A stretch of DNA of 64,000 nucleotides from the NCBI GenBank assembly GCA_017506865.1, contig JAFCMP010000512.1, positions 1 to 64,000 of the forward strand, given 5' to 3'. Shown here piece by piece: positions 44,982 through 55,911 of the stretch (its first letter is position 1; each line of letters opens with the position of its first letter). A program made the translations under genes and the position numbers. A model generated the notes under the pieces. That model worked only from the letters and a program-made list of their open reading frames with translations. It was not told the origin of the DNA and did not search any database. The stretch comes from Tribonema minus. Lineage: Eukaryota; Sar; Xanthophyceae; Tribonematales; Tribonemataceae.

Positions 44982-47900
44982 ATGAAGTCGCCAAAACACC
45001 AAAAACTTGCGCGCAAGAAGCAACGCAAGCTCAAGCACAAGCTGCGGACCGAGGACGCCGGCGCACTACAAGCTGCATCAGCGAAAGTGGCTTCGCCGCC
45101 GGGCAAGAGCAAGAAGAAGGCTGGAATACGCGCTCGTAGTGAAGGTAATCTGCCTGGGAAGGGGTCAGACGCAGATCATGTCGTGGACTTCTTTGCAAAG
45201 GCGAAGTCATTGCTGGACCTTGCAGCGGCGGCGATGGCGCGGGGGCAGGAGGACGAGGCTGTTGCCACACTGAGAGAAGCCGCCCAGGTGAATGCTCTGC
45301 TCGATGTGGATCTGTGTCATTGCTTCATGCTTCGACTCTGTGGATTCGTAGGTCCTCATGCCAGCAGTGCGCGTGATGGTGGAGAAGAGCGACGCTTTTT
45401 TCTACCAACTTCTTCTTGGCGCGGCCACCTTGAGCTTTATCCAGTGACACCTGCATGTACCGGCTCACCTGTCATTCCTAAAAGCTGTGAGACTGCAGGC
45501 GAGTCATACACTGCCTCCAGGCCTCCAGCGCCTCGACTGTATTTGTGCTTTGCCGCCTCCGCGAGCCTGCCTCTCGCGGCGGCATCATTTGCGGCAAGCG
45601 CTCCTTGCGTCCCCCCTTGGCGTGTCCCCTTGGCCGCCTCCGCAAGCCCGCCACTCACGGCGACATCTTCTGCGGCAAGCGCTCCTTGCGTCCCCCCTTG
45701 GCGTGTCCCCTTGGCGGCAGGCAGGCCATTACCAACCTTAAGTTTGACCCCCAGCATTCCAGGACTTTGCGCAGTTCACTTCGGTTCCCAGCGTGAGCCC
45801 GGGCTACGAGTGCGTTGTGACCCACCCCACTGAGCCAACAGCAGGCATGCACGCGCAGCAGCCAGCGACGGCACGCGCCGAATGCAGGCACTGGTGCCCA
45901 TGTAGCTGCCCATCCCCCCCCCCCCCCCCCCCCCCCACACACACACCGCCACCACCCCCACACTCCCCCCCTGCAGGCCTGCCCCGGCTGCGTTCAGGCG
46001 CGCGTCGCGCTCGCCAAGGCGCTGCGGCGGCAGGCCGCGAGCCAGGCGCAACTGGACGAGGTCGAAAGCGAGCTGCGCGCAGCGCTCGACGCTGCTGGCG
46101 GCAGCGGCGTTGGCGGCGGCGGCGACGACGATTTGGAGAGCGCCAGCGCGCTGGAGGCGCTGCAGCTGCTGGCATTCCACCTGTGCCAGGAGGGGCGCGA
46201 CGCCGAGGCGGAGCCGGCGCTGCGCGCGCTGCGCAAGACGTACAGGTGCGGCGGCAGTGCCTCGTTTTTTGATTCACGTGCAGCGTCGCAGCGCCTGAGA
46301 GGCGTGACGACGACAGTCATGGTGAGGCGCCGCTCGCGCTACGCGCGCTGCGCAAGACGTACAGGTGCGGCAGCGGCGGCGGCGGCAGCAGCGGCAGCGC
46401 CTTGTATCGCGAGTCACGTGCGGCGGTGTCGCAGCGCGCGAGAGGCGCGGCGGGGACGCGCAGGGTGTGAGGTGTTGGGGGTAGCGAGGGGGTCGGCGGT
46501 TCATCCGCCACGAGCGCTGAGGCTTTCTTAGGGTTAGGGTTAGGGTCCGGGTCAGGATTGACAAAAGTGCAGGAGGGGCGCCGCTTGCGCCTGTGACGCG
46601 CGTGCCGAGCTGTGCGCGTGGCAGCGGCGCCGGCAGCGGCGGCGGCAGCGGCGGCGGCGGCGGCGGCGGTAGTCGAGGTGCATCTGGCGCGGCGGCTGCA
46701 CATGGCCAGCGCTGCAGTGACCGCAAGCTGAAGCATGTGGCGAGCGATGCAACGGCCGCGCGCGGAAGTGCAAATTGTGGCGCACCTTGGCGTACGCGCA
46801 CGTCGAGAGTTTGCGGGGATGGGGCGTGTGCGTATGTGTGAGATTTGGGCGAGGGTTAGGTGTGTGCGCAAGTTTGCCTGTGCTGCTCGCATTTGGCCTC
46901 CTGCCGCATTCATGGGCAAGTGCTGCTGCTGTGGGGCCTCATTGTCGACCGCAGTCTGCGCTCACTGGGCGCGTCAGCAACAGTGCAGATTCGGCGCTCC
47001 GAAGCCGCATTTGTTTAGCGTGTTCTGGAAGCCAGAAGCCCCTTGAACCCTAGCAGCACACCGCGGCGCCCGTGCAGATACGTTTCAGATGCCGTCGGCA
47101 GCGGTGCAGGAGCGCTGCGACGTATCGCTGACCGCGGCAGTGGTGATGAGCTCACAGGCATTCTGAAACGGCGGCGCTGCACGCATGGCCACACGACAAA
47201 TATGCGTGCGCTCTGTCCCACGGGCTGTGCCAGGATGCGGCCCTAGTGCCCATGAGCGTCGGGGAATGGATGGGGGGGGGGGGGGTGATGGGTACGTGTA
47301 GGGTGGGAATGGATGGGTGGGGGGGTTGATGAGTATGTGTCGGGGGGGAATGGATGGGGGGGGGGTTGATGGGTATGTGCAGGGGGGAGGGGGGGTTTGC
47401 TCATCTGCTACGTGCATGTGTTGCGTTAGCGCGCCAACTTCAACCCCCCGCAAGGCTCATGGACACGATTCTGCTGGTCGCTGCTGCGCGCGCGGTGCGC
47501 CGCAGGCTGAGCCGCGAGGCGCTGTGCGTCAAGGTTCCGCATGCAGACGTGCGTGACGTGCTCATCAGCTGTGCACGTGCGTCGCCTCCGCATGCGTCAG
47601 CCGTGCTTCAACGAGGCCGGACACGCGCCACCTCTCACGCCTTTTAACCCCCACACTGCTTATAAATAGACACCAATTCTGCCGCTCGCTGCTGCGCGCT
47701 TGTTGCGCCGCAGGCTGAGCCGCGAGGCGCTGTGCTACGAGCGGCCGCACTGACGGGTGGCTGGGGGGCAGGGGGAGGGATGATGCGTGTGTGTGTGCGG
47801 GCAGGGGGTTTGCTCATCTGCTGCGTGCATGCGTTGCGGCAGCCCTGGACCTACCGCCAACTTCAACTCTCCGCAATGCTCATAGAAACGATGCTGCTGG

Positions 47901-50900
47901 TCGCTGCTGCGCGCAAGTGCCGCAGGCTCAGCCGCGAGGTGCTGTGCTACGAGCAGCCACGCGCGCCGCCGCAGAAGGACCGCGGCGGCAGCACCAAGCA
48001 CGTGCGCATACTCGACGGCGCGCTGCCGCCGGACATGTTCGCCATGATGCAGGTGGGCATGTTTGTATATCTGGCGCGCTGCCCCCGGAGTTGTCCCCCG
48101 GGCCCCTCCCCTTCCCTTTTTTAGCCGCTGGAGGGTATGTAGAGGGGGGTGCCAGGGGACAGCCCCCGGACATGCTGGCCATGACGCAGGCCGGGGCAAG
48201 CGTGTAGACATCTGGCGCACCTGGTGTGTATGTGTGTGTGCGTGCATGTGTGGTCACTAGTAGGTGGGTAGGTATCTGGTGGGCGCTGCCCCCGGACATA
48301 CCGGCCGTGATGCAGGTGCGGGCGCGCGTCTGCATCCCCGGCGCACTTGCAGGGTATGGGGGTGTGTATCTGGTGCACTAGCGGGCAGGCATAAGGTGCG
48401 CGTGGGCGATAACTGTACCTGCATGCATCTGGTGTGTGTATGGGCGGGGCGCTTCGCGTGTGTGTTCAGCATCTCTGCAGTCGCCTACGCGCTCGCCTCC
48501 TGCCGCTTGTGGAACGAGAAAGGGTACGCAGGGGCGGCGCGTCCCACAGTGAGACCGAACCGTAACCCTAGACCCTAAACCCTAACCTGCAGCTAGACCT
48601 AATCTGAACCCGAGTCAAAGCGCACCGGACGGGACAGCGCGCACAGCTAACCCTAACCTTAATTACCCTAACCTTAATTTCAACCGTAACCTTAAGGTTA
48701 GGCTCACCACGCCACTCCACGCCGTGTATGTGGTCGTGCTCAGACTTCGCGCTAAGCGCTCTATTTCATGCTGCTTGATGCTTCACTTCATTGAGGTGCA
48801 TGTGCATCGCTACTGCATATTTTGTGTGTTATCAAGCGCTTGCGCAGGGAGTGAACTCAAAGAACGCTCTGGACCCTCGGCGCCCTCGAGGCCCTGTAGG
48901 TACAGGTCCATAATGTCTGACGGGTCGCACTTCCGCTTTTTCCACACATGCTCAGTCGACATTTGTGCCAGGCGCGCCCTTCCGGCATGACTACGCCTAC
49001 CTCAATACATACTTCATTTCGCTGAAGTATATACTTCGAAGTGTAGTGTCAATGTACAATGTGCGTACTTGTGAAGTAACTGGCCGCCTCATCGCCGCTG
49101 CCGCAAAGTCGGTGTTAGCGTCGAGCGCGCCCTTCTGGGCTGACCCTACCCTTGCAGGCCTTTAAATTACAGGCCGAGAGTACCAGCAAGCGGCCTCATT
49201 GCTGGCGCTATTCCCAACCCTAAGAGGCCTCTGCAGATGCAGGTCGAGAGCACCAAGGAGCTGTCTCGCCTCTGCTGCCGCAAGTCCGCGCAGTCGGCAT
49301 TCGCGTCGGGCGCGCCCTTCTGGCCCTCACCCTTACGCTGAAAGGCTTCGAACTATACAAGCGGAGAGTACCAACGAGCTGCCTCATGGCTTCTGCCGCG
49401 CGCCGCACAGACCGCGTTCGCGCCGAGCGCCCCCTTCTGGCGCGAGCACGCGTACCACAATACATACTTCAAAGCAACACATCAATGTACTTGACGTGAT
49501 GCTTGATTACACCTCATTTTACAGAAGTATCAATGCTGAACATTCAATGTGTGCACAGTTGTGAAGTGACGGGCCGCATCATCCCTTGTGCTGCGCGCTG
49601 CGCAGACCGCGTTTGCGCCGAGCGCCCCCTTCTGGCGCTAACCCTATCCCGAGAGGCCTCTGTAGATACAGCTGAATGAGTACAATGATTATCAATGAGC
49701 TGCCTCATCGCTTCTGCCGCGCGTTCACGCAGTCGGCATTCGCGCCGGGTGCCCCCTTCTGGCGCGAGCACGCGCACCACGTCTCAACTTTGGAGGCTCA
49801 CCTTGTACTTCACCTCGTACTTGCTGTGTGTGATCATGCTTCATCTCACTGAAGTGTACATTACTTCCATGCGCACTCGTGAAGTAACGCGCCACCTCAT
49901 CGCTCCGCCCGCACAGTCGGCGTTTGCGCCAAGCGCGCCCTTCTGGCGCGAGCACGCCTACCACGACCCCGCCACCGGCTACTTCTCGTACGTGCACGCG
50001 CTGGGCGGCGGCGCGCCACGCAGCGGCCTGGACCAGGTCATCCGCCACATTCACGCGCTGGTCTGCCGCAAGCAGCCTCAGGCAAGTGCGTTAGTGTATG
50101 CACTATATATTCACTTGAATATACGTAGTTCTTTGTGTATAGGTCATCCGCCACTTTTACGCGCTCCTCGTCTGCCGCAAGCAGCCTAAGGCACGTGCCT
50201 GTGTACATGTATATGTATATCGGAGTGCTTTATAGAGGTCGTGTGCCACATTCACGCGCTCGTCTGCCACAAGCAGCCTCAGGCAAGTGCCTATATATTG
50301 GTACTTCAAGGATATGATTCAGAGCACCAAATACATGGAGGTCATACGCAACGTGCCGCAAGCAATCCCAGGCAAGTGCTTCTATTAGTGTATGATGTGA
50401 AGACCTGTATGAAGGTCATGCAGCGCGTGCGCGCGCTCGTCCGCCGGGAGAAGCCTCAGGCGAGTGCCAGCCCCGCCGCTGACGCTGACGCAATCGCTCG
50501 CTTCTGCATGTGAGGTACCGTGTAGACGCCATAGGTGCCGTCTACACAGGTGCCGTGTAGAGGCCATGCGCCACGTTTACGCGACTTCCGCGCTCGTCTG
50601 CCGCAGGCAGCCTCCGACGAGTGCCTGTATGTGCTTGAGAGGTACACGATATGAGGTATCCATGTCGGTACGCACCGGTCATATGCATGCGCTCGTGTTG
50701 CCGCAGGCAGCCTCAGGCGAGTGCCTATACATGCATAGCCTTCAAAGAGCTGTGTGTTCTGAGGCCACATGGCGCATGCCCGTGCGCGTGCGGCCCTGCG
50801 AGTCGTGCTTGCATCGGTATAGATCACAGTTACACATGAGGGCCGTGCGGCACGCGCTCGTCCGTCGGAAGCCACCTCAGGCATGCGGCCGATGCGGACA

Positions 50901-53900
50901 TAGCGTCGCGGCAGGGAGTATTACGTGTGCTTGGAGGAAATTGCGCTCATCTTTTGCGCGCTCTGTCCACACATCCAACGGCGACGACAACGCCGCTTGG
51001 ACCAGGCCATATGTCGCGCGCGCGCGCGCTCGTCTGCCGCTAGCAGCCTCTGGCGCGTGCCAACCCTGATTCCGATGCTGATGTTGAATTAGGCATGCAA
51101 TGCAATCCATCCTTGCGCTGCTGCGCAAGATCAACAACAAGTCATGAGTCAATGAGTCATGAGGGATGCGCCGGCCCTGATGACTGTTCCGAGCAGTCCT
51201 CGAGCGTGCCTGCGCCGCCGGATGATGGTTCTCTCAGAATGTATTCAGCGGCGCAGCGGGCTTGCTGCGCGCGGAAGTCCAAACCTCGGGTTAGGGTTAG
51301 GCGCCGCCCGCACGTCCTTGTTGAGCGCCATCTCCCTCGCCAGCCTCGCGGCGACGATCAGCGGGGGGGCGCCACCCGCCCGTACTTGTTGAGCATCGCT
51401 ACGCCCAGGGGTTAGGATTAGGGTTAGGGTTAGGGTTAGGGCTTAACTGACCTGTGCTGCCGTCCACGAGCTGTGCGCCCCCCCCCTCCCACCCCCCCCC
51501 ACCCTCCGCTCCCCCCGCGTCAGGCGGAGCAGGCATGCTGTGCGGAGTGGTGTGCGCACTGCCCTGTTGAACATCACCACGTTCACTTGGGCTAGGGCAA
51601 GATAAGGGTTGAATTGATCTGCGCTGCCGTCTGCGACTTCCCCTCCCCGCCCCTCCCCCCCCCTTCCCCCTCCCTGCGGCAGGCAGAGTAGGCGTGCTTT
51701 GCGGAAGTGGTGGGCGCACTGCCCGGTTGAGCATCTTAGAACTAGGGGTAGGGTTAAACTGACCTGCGCTGCCGTCTCCCCCTCCCCCCCTCCCAGGCAG
51801 AGCAGGCATGCTTTGCCGAGTGGTGGGCGCACTGCCGGCCGCACTCGTCGGGGCACCAGCTGCACTTCGACTCGGACAACGAGGGCCAGGGGACCGTGAG
51901 GAACCCGATCCTGAGCAGCGTCATATATTTACACGAGGATGAGGTGGGTGCGCAGCGGCGACGTGAACTTAGTACAAACGTTTTTTTGCAGAGTACTTGA
52001 TGAAGAACCTATGTAGGATGAGTGCACTGTGCACGGACCACTTTGTGGAGCGTTGTAACCGCTAACTTAAGTTTAACCCTAACGAAGAACGGCGCTGGCG
52101 CATCACATGCAGACCGACTGCATGGCTGTACGCAGCAACGTGCCTCAACACTTGAACTTTCAACATGTGCTGTCTTTTGAACTTCAAGCGTGCGCTCTTT
52201 GCGGTGGCGGCCTCGAAATCGTAGGGGCGTGCACGAATATTCCTGGACTGCTTCCCTGTGGAACACTGTGGCTGCTGCGCACAGCGCAGGTGCAAGTGCC
52301 TTCACGCTTGAACGTTACGTACTCTTAGAGTACTTCTCGAAGAACCTTGGCCATGTGCCGTGTACATAGACTTTGTGGAGCGGCACACGCTGCGTCACAG
52401 ACTCTCGCAGAGCAGTTCTAGAACAATTCAGGCGAGTGCATTTGTACACCTACCGCTTTGTGGAGCGTCAACGGCGCTGTTGCATCCATCACATGCAGAC
52501 CGGCTGCACACTGGGAGCAGCAGTGCTCCTTGCCCCCGCCAGCGGCATAATCTACAGGCGCGGTTACTGCAGCTCTTGTCACGGACAGTTCTCGGCGCAG
52601 TGACGCAGACAGCGAGCGGTGCGTGCTGATACATGCACGGGGTGCGCATCAGTGGATGCCGCTGTACGTGCGTCAGCCGCGATTGCAGAACACTCGCAGA
52701 GCGCCGCTGCTGGCATTGGCGCTGCTGCGGCGCCCCTGGCTGCACGGACTGCCAGCTCCTGCACTTTACCCCATCTCATCTCCGCTGCGCTCTCGCGCGT
52801 TTCATCAGGTGCGCGTGCCACGAATTCCTCAAAGGCGCCACAGGAACTTCTCAGCGACCACGGTGCACTGACGGCGTCGAGGCCTCCCCCCGCCCCCCCC
52901 CCGCCCCCTGCCCCCTTCACTGTGCCCCCCCCCTTTTCTGCACAGACCGTCGGCGGCCCGACTCAGTATTAACAGATAAAACTCTCAGCGACACGATCTG
53001 ACTTCGCTGAACACCGCCCCCCCCCCCCCCATCCCCTGCCCCCTTCACTATGCCCACCCCTTCTGCGCGCAGTCCGTCGGCGGCCCGACACTCACTTCGC
53101 CCTGTCTCTGATGTGCTCTCCAGCATCGCACTGGTGCGCAAGCCATGAAGTCCATCAAGTTCTCAGAGGCACCCCTCAGCGACCACGGTGCTCTGACGCC
53201 ATCGAGCCCCCGGGAGGCGCCACCCGCCCGTACTTGTTGAGTATCGTATCACCATGCTCGCTTAGGGTTAGGGCCAGGTTAGGGCTAGGGTTGAACTGCC
53301 GTCTGCGCGCTGCGTGCCGCCCGCTCTGCCCGCAGGCAGAGAACAGGCGTGCTTCGCGGAGTGGTGGGCGCACTGCCGGTTGAGCATCACCACGCTCCTA
53401 AGAATAAACTTCTGGACTGACCTGCGCTGCTGTCTGCCCCCCCCTCCCTCCCCCCCCCCCGCGGCCCGTACGCAGTCCGTCGGCGGCCCGACGCTCATGA
53501 CCAACCAGCGCCTCGGCGCGCGCCTCGCCGACCGCGGCTGGCTCGTCTTCCCGCGCGCGAACCGCCTCGTCTCCTTCGACGGCGCCGTGCTGCACGGCGT
53601 CGTGCCGGGGCGCTCGTACGCGCCGCCGCCGCCGCCGCCACATGAAAGCGGCGGCAGCGGCGGCAGCGGCAGCGGCGGCAGTGGCGGCGGCGGCAACGCC
53701 GCCGGCGGCGCGGCGGGCGCGCGGCGCGTCACCTTCATGGTGGCTTTCTGGCGCGCCATCCGCACGCGACCGTCGCCGGACGGTCGGCCGGGGCCCAGCC
53801 AGCCGTTCCCGTACAAGGCGGCGGCAGCGGCAGCGGGGCGCACGTGGCAGCGGCCGCTGCTGCCGGTGCGCGAGGGGTGGGGGGAGGACGCGGCAGCGGC

Positions 53901-54036
53901 GGCGGCGGCGGCGGCGCCGCGTGTGGTGCTGCCGTTCCCGCTGCGCCGCGTGTGGGAGGCGGTGGGGGAGGAGATGACGCCCGTGGAGGCGCTGTCGGGG
54001 CCGCCGCACTACAACCTGTGCTTCCAGGGCTTCTGA
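44982..54036 (+). CDS. TPR plus Fe(II)/2-oxoglutarate dioxygenase-like protein
   Basis: Six exons (44982-45287, 45977-46245, 47926-48052, 49917-50081, 51797-51943, 53476-54036) total 1575 nt, 524 aa. A very basic N-terminus (MKSPKHQKLARKKQRKLKHK) could be a nuclear or nucleolar signal. TPR-like helices follow (LLDLAAAAMARGQEDEAVAT, CPGCVQARVALAKALRRQ). The catalytic part has WWAHCRPHSSGHQLHFDSDN, whose HFD is the HxD iron motif, then SSVIYL, VGGPTLMTNQRLG and SFDGAVLHGVVPG, whose His is the distal iron ligand. RRVTFMVAFW supplies the Arg expected to bind 2-oxoglutarate. The family occurs in microalgae; its substrate is unknown. The exon at 49917-50081 ends in a GC donor (CAG|GCAAGT). The introns are packed with copies of the neighbouring exon edges. 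Confidence 0.8.
45914..45936 (+). repeat. 23-base C run upstream of an acceptor
   Basis: The C run followed by CACACA and CCACCCCC leads to the acceptor CTGCAG at 45971-45976. Confidence 0.8.
46215..46400 (+). repeat. Copied 3' edge and donor of the second dioxygenase-gene exon
   Basis: GCGCTGCGCAAGACGTACAG followed by GTGCGGC occurs at the true exon end (46226-46252) and again at about 46346-46373. Both are followed by similar intron sequence (GAGTCACGTGCGGC or a variant). Confidence 0.75.
47440..47970 (+). repeat. Three copies of a dioxygenase-gene exon 5' edge with acceptor
   Basis: GCCGCAG|GCTGAGCCGCGAGG-type edges at about 47500-47535, 47707-47742 and the real exon at 47926. Each is preceded by GCTGGTCGCTGCTGCGCGC or similar and by a CATGGACACGATTCTG-like phrase. 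Confidence 0.8.
48005..48350 (+). repeat. Three copies of a dioxygenase-gene exon 3' edge with donor
   Basis: The exon end (LPPDMFAMMQ, then GTGGGC) recurs at about 48150-48190 (PPDMLAMTQ) and 48288-48322 (PDIPAVMQ, then GTGCGG). Confidence 0.75.
48560..48710. repeat. CCCTAA-type telomere-like cluster
   Basis: Imperfect CCCTAA and CCTTAA units are spread over 150 bases, more decayed than the other clusters, in the intron between 48053 and 49916. Confidence 0.65.
48960..49940 (+). repeat. About seven copies of one exon 5' edge with acceptor
   Basis: The start of the exon at 49917 (CACAG|TCGGCGTTTGCGCC, encoding SAFAPSAPFWREHAY) is repeated at about 48968, 49106, 49285, 49409, 49597 and 49728. 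Several copies extend through CCCTTCTGGCGCGAGCACGC. Spacing is 120-190 bases, and intronic ACTTCA/GAAGT sequence between the copies is repeated too. Confidence 0.85.
50040..51062 (+). repeat. About nine copies of one exon 3' edge with donor
   Basis: The end of the exon at 49917-50081 (VIRHIHALVCRKQPQ, then GCAAGTGC) is repeated near 50144, 50237, 50339, 50413, 50562, 50667, 50830 and 51004. Donor-equivalent bases vary among GCAAGT, GCACGT, GCGAGT and GCGCGT, so some copies keep a usable donor. The spacer after each copy (GTGCC-TGTAT) is also shared. Confidence 0.85.
51413..51445. repeat. Telomere-like TTAGGG run
   Basis: About five TTAGGG units, four of them perfect, in the dioxygenase-gene intron, followed by CTTAACTGACCTGCGCTGCC-like sequence that recurs beside the acceptor-edge copies. 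Confidence 0.75.
51520..53395 (+). repeat. Four copies of a dioxygenase exon 5' edge with acceptor
   Basis: GCAG|GCAGAGCAGGCATGC-type edges (AEQACFAEWWAHC) occur at about 51534, 51671 and the true exon at 51797, and again at about 53330 downstream of the real exon. The false copies end in a stop after CACTGCC.GTTGAGCATC. Confidence 0.8.
52035..52530. repeat. Direct repeats within a dioxygenase-gene intron
   Basis: ACTTTGTGGAGCG recurs at about 52040, 52372 and 52457, and CATCACATGCAGACCG at about 52102 and 52488, each in similar order. No coding function was recognised. Confidence 0.6.
52930..53500 (+). repeat. Three copies of the last dioxygenase exon 5' edge
   Basis: GCAG|TCCGTCGGCGGCCCGAC (SVGGPT) occurs at the true exon (53476), at about 53069-53092 and, with ACAGACCG, at about 52941-52962. 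Each is preceded by a C-rich tract. A shared block containing CTCAGCGACCACGGTGC occurs at about 52848 and 53176. Confidence 0.8.
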
Positions 54037-54774
54037 TGAACTTCAAGTGCTGCGTGGGCGCACGCTGGGAGCAGCGCCGCGGCAGCAGCGCATGGCGGCG
54101 GCGGCGGCGCGCCGCAGTACCTCTTCAAATTATATACGTATGAGTATGAGTTGAAGAAAACTTGTGCTGAAGCTGGGCACAGCAATGCGAAGGGAGGACT
54201 CTTCGCCCTCAGATGCGCGTTTGTGGCACAAGTGTTTGCTTCCTGGACTTTTGATCTCGCAGTGACTGCGAAGCGACTGCGAAGCGAAGTGCACACACAG
54301 GCAGAACACAATCAAAGGATTGTGTGAAATCTGCTCAAGCGTCGTCGCATCGCTCGCTGCGTGCTGCCGCCCTTCGCTTGCTGGTCTGCTCAGTGCGGCA
54401 TTGAGGTGCGCCCACTGGTGATGCTCAGCATAACAGCGGAGCGCTGCTGCGCTCATCGGCGCTTTTGATCGCCACTGCTGCCCGCCAAAGTGCAATATGT
54501 GACTCAACAAGTGCACATTGGTGGTGTCGAGTGATGTGACAACACTACAAGGAGCAGTTGAGTGTCCTGAAGGCCTAAATCACCAAGTGCACATTGGTGA
54601 TGTCGAGTGATGTCAAAACATCACCAGGAGCAGGAGCAGTTGTGTACTCTGAAGGCTTGTACTGCATGGGGCGCTTGTACCACGTGGCACAGTAACTGCA
54701 GCGTGGCTGTTGTGCCGGTTGAGTGTCAGTTACGATTGCCTGAGTGTTCCCACTCCCGCATTGGGTGCAGCAGT
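54037..54774. other. Spacer downstream of the dioxygenase gene
   Basis: No gene recognised. A direct repeat, CAAGTGCACATTGGTG followed by GTGTCGAGTGATGT-like sequence and AACA(T/C)(T/C)AC, occurs at about 54508 and 54584. Confidence 0.45.
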
Positions 54775-55095
54775 ATGCAGGCTGCACTAACAGCGACCGC
54801 CGCAACGCATCAAACATCCCTCGTGCAGCCACTGCGGCAACGAGCCCATGGCAACCCCTGGCATCGCCCGCATTGTGTAGCCGTGATTCGCACGTCTGAT
54901 TCGGTGTTGCGGGCAGTCGTGAGCATGAGCCCAGGGCATCACCTCGCAACGATTGTCCTGCGCGGCACAGCGCACTCCCCGAGCACCCCTGCAAGCACGC
55001 CAGCCCGCTGCAGCATGCCGAGGAAATCTAACCCCAATTCCAACCCGAACCGCCGGCGGCGCGTCCCAGAGACCCAAGCCCACTGCAGCATCACG
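54775..55095 (+). other. Candidate 5' exon of the PLGG1 gene
   Basis: An open frame from ATG at 54775 (MQAALTATAATHQTSLVQPL) ends at a strong donor (TCACG|GTAAGT) in phase 0, which is compatible with the next recognised exon at 55912. Its Ala/Thr/Ser/Arg-rich composition would suit a transit region. Other candidate leader segments exist near 55650-55790, so the 5' end is open. Confidence 0.25.
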
Positions 55096-55911
55096 GTAAG
55101 TACAGATGACTGCCGTCTGCAGCAGAGCCTCTCTGAATGATTTCTTATTATCAAGTGCAGTGTGCACAAGCCCGCTGTGGCGCCTGCAGATGTCCTTTGC
55201 GCACCCCAGCTGTGTATGCATGTATGTTACACGGGGGCACTGCGTGGGCCTGTTCCAGTGCGTCCGCGCAGCCCTTGTGCACTTATGCAGTGAGCCCACT
55301 GCCGCACGGCCACATGGTCAGACTGCACAGCATTGTCGTTTGTCTCCTTTGTCGCAGATGCAGCTACCCAGCCGCACCGCCTACAGGGCATCTCCTGCAT
55401 GTGTCCTGGTCCTGCGAACAACGCTTGTCGGTTCAGCACGTTGTAGAAGCAGACAGCCCGTTACATGGAGTTGGCAGAGGCCGGCATGCCCTCGCCTAGC
55501 TAAAGTCCCAGGCCCGCGGCGCACAAGGTGCTTGCCCGCTGCAGCACCAACACCAGTATCCACAGCAGCTCTGCTCCTGCACGCACTACGGCAGGTTTTA
55601 AGTCGGATGTGCTGCGGACGAGTTGCATCCTTCAACAGTGCGCCAAGCGCAATGCACGTTCAGCTTCGCTCGCATTCACGCCAACAGCGTTTCGGAACTT
55701 CAAATGCAGGCGCGTCTCCTCAATTGAAGAGTTCGAAATCAATTAAATCACCACCGCAGTCATCGCCAAAACGTGCAGGATGGTGTTGGCTGGAGCTTGA
55801 TCCTGGCTAGCTGAGCCGCCTGCGTCTGCTAGACTCAGGACTGTGGACGGGGCACCGAGGCTGGAGAACATGTCGCACGCACGAGTTCACGTGCCTACTG
55901 TGCGACTTCAG

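Noticed and set aside
48960-49940. Transposon or introner-element insertions
   Set aside because: No terminal repeats, target-site duplications or transposase were seen, and the copies are local and match only the neighbouring exon edge.
50040-51062. CRISPR-like array
   Set aside because: Units and spacers both diverge and match the adjacent exon-donor edge. The genome is eukaryotic and no cas genes are present.
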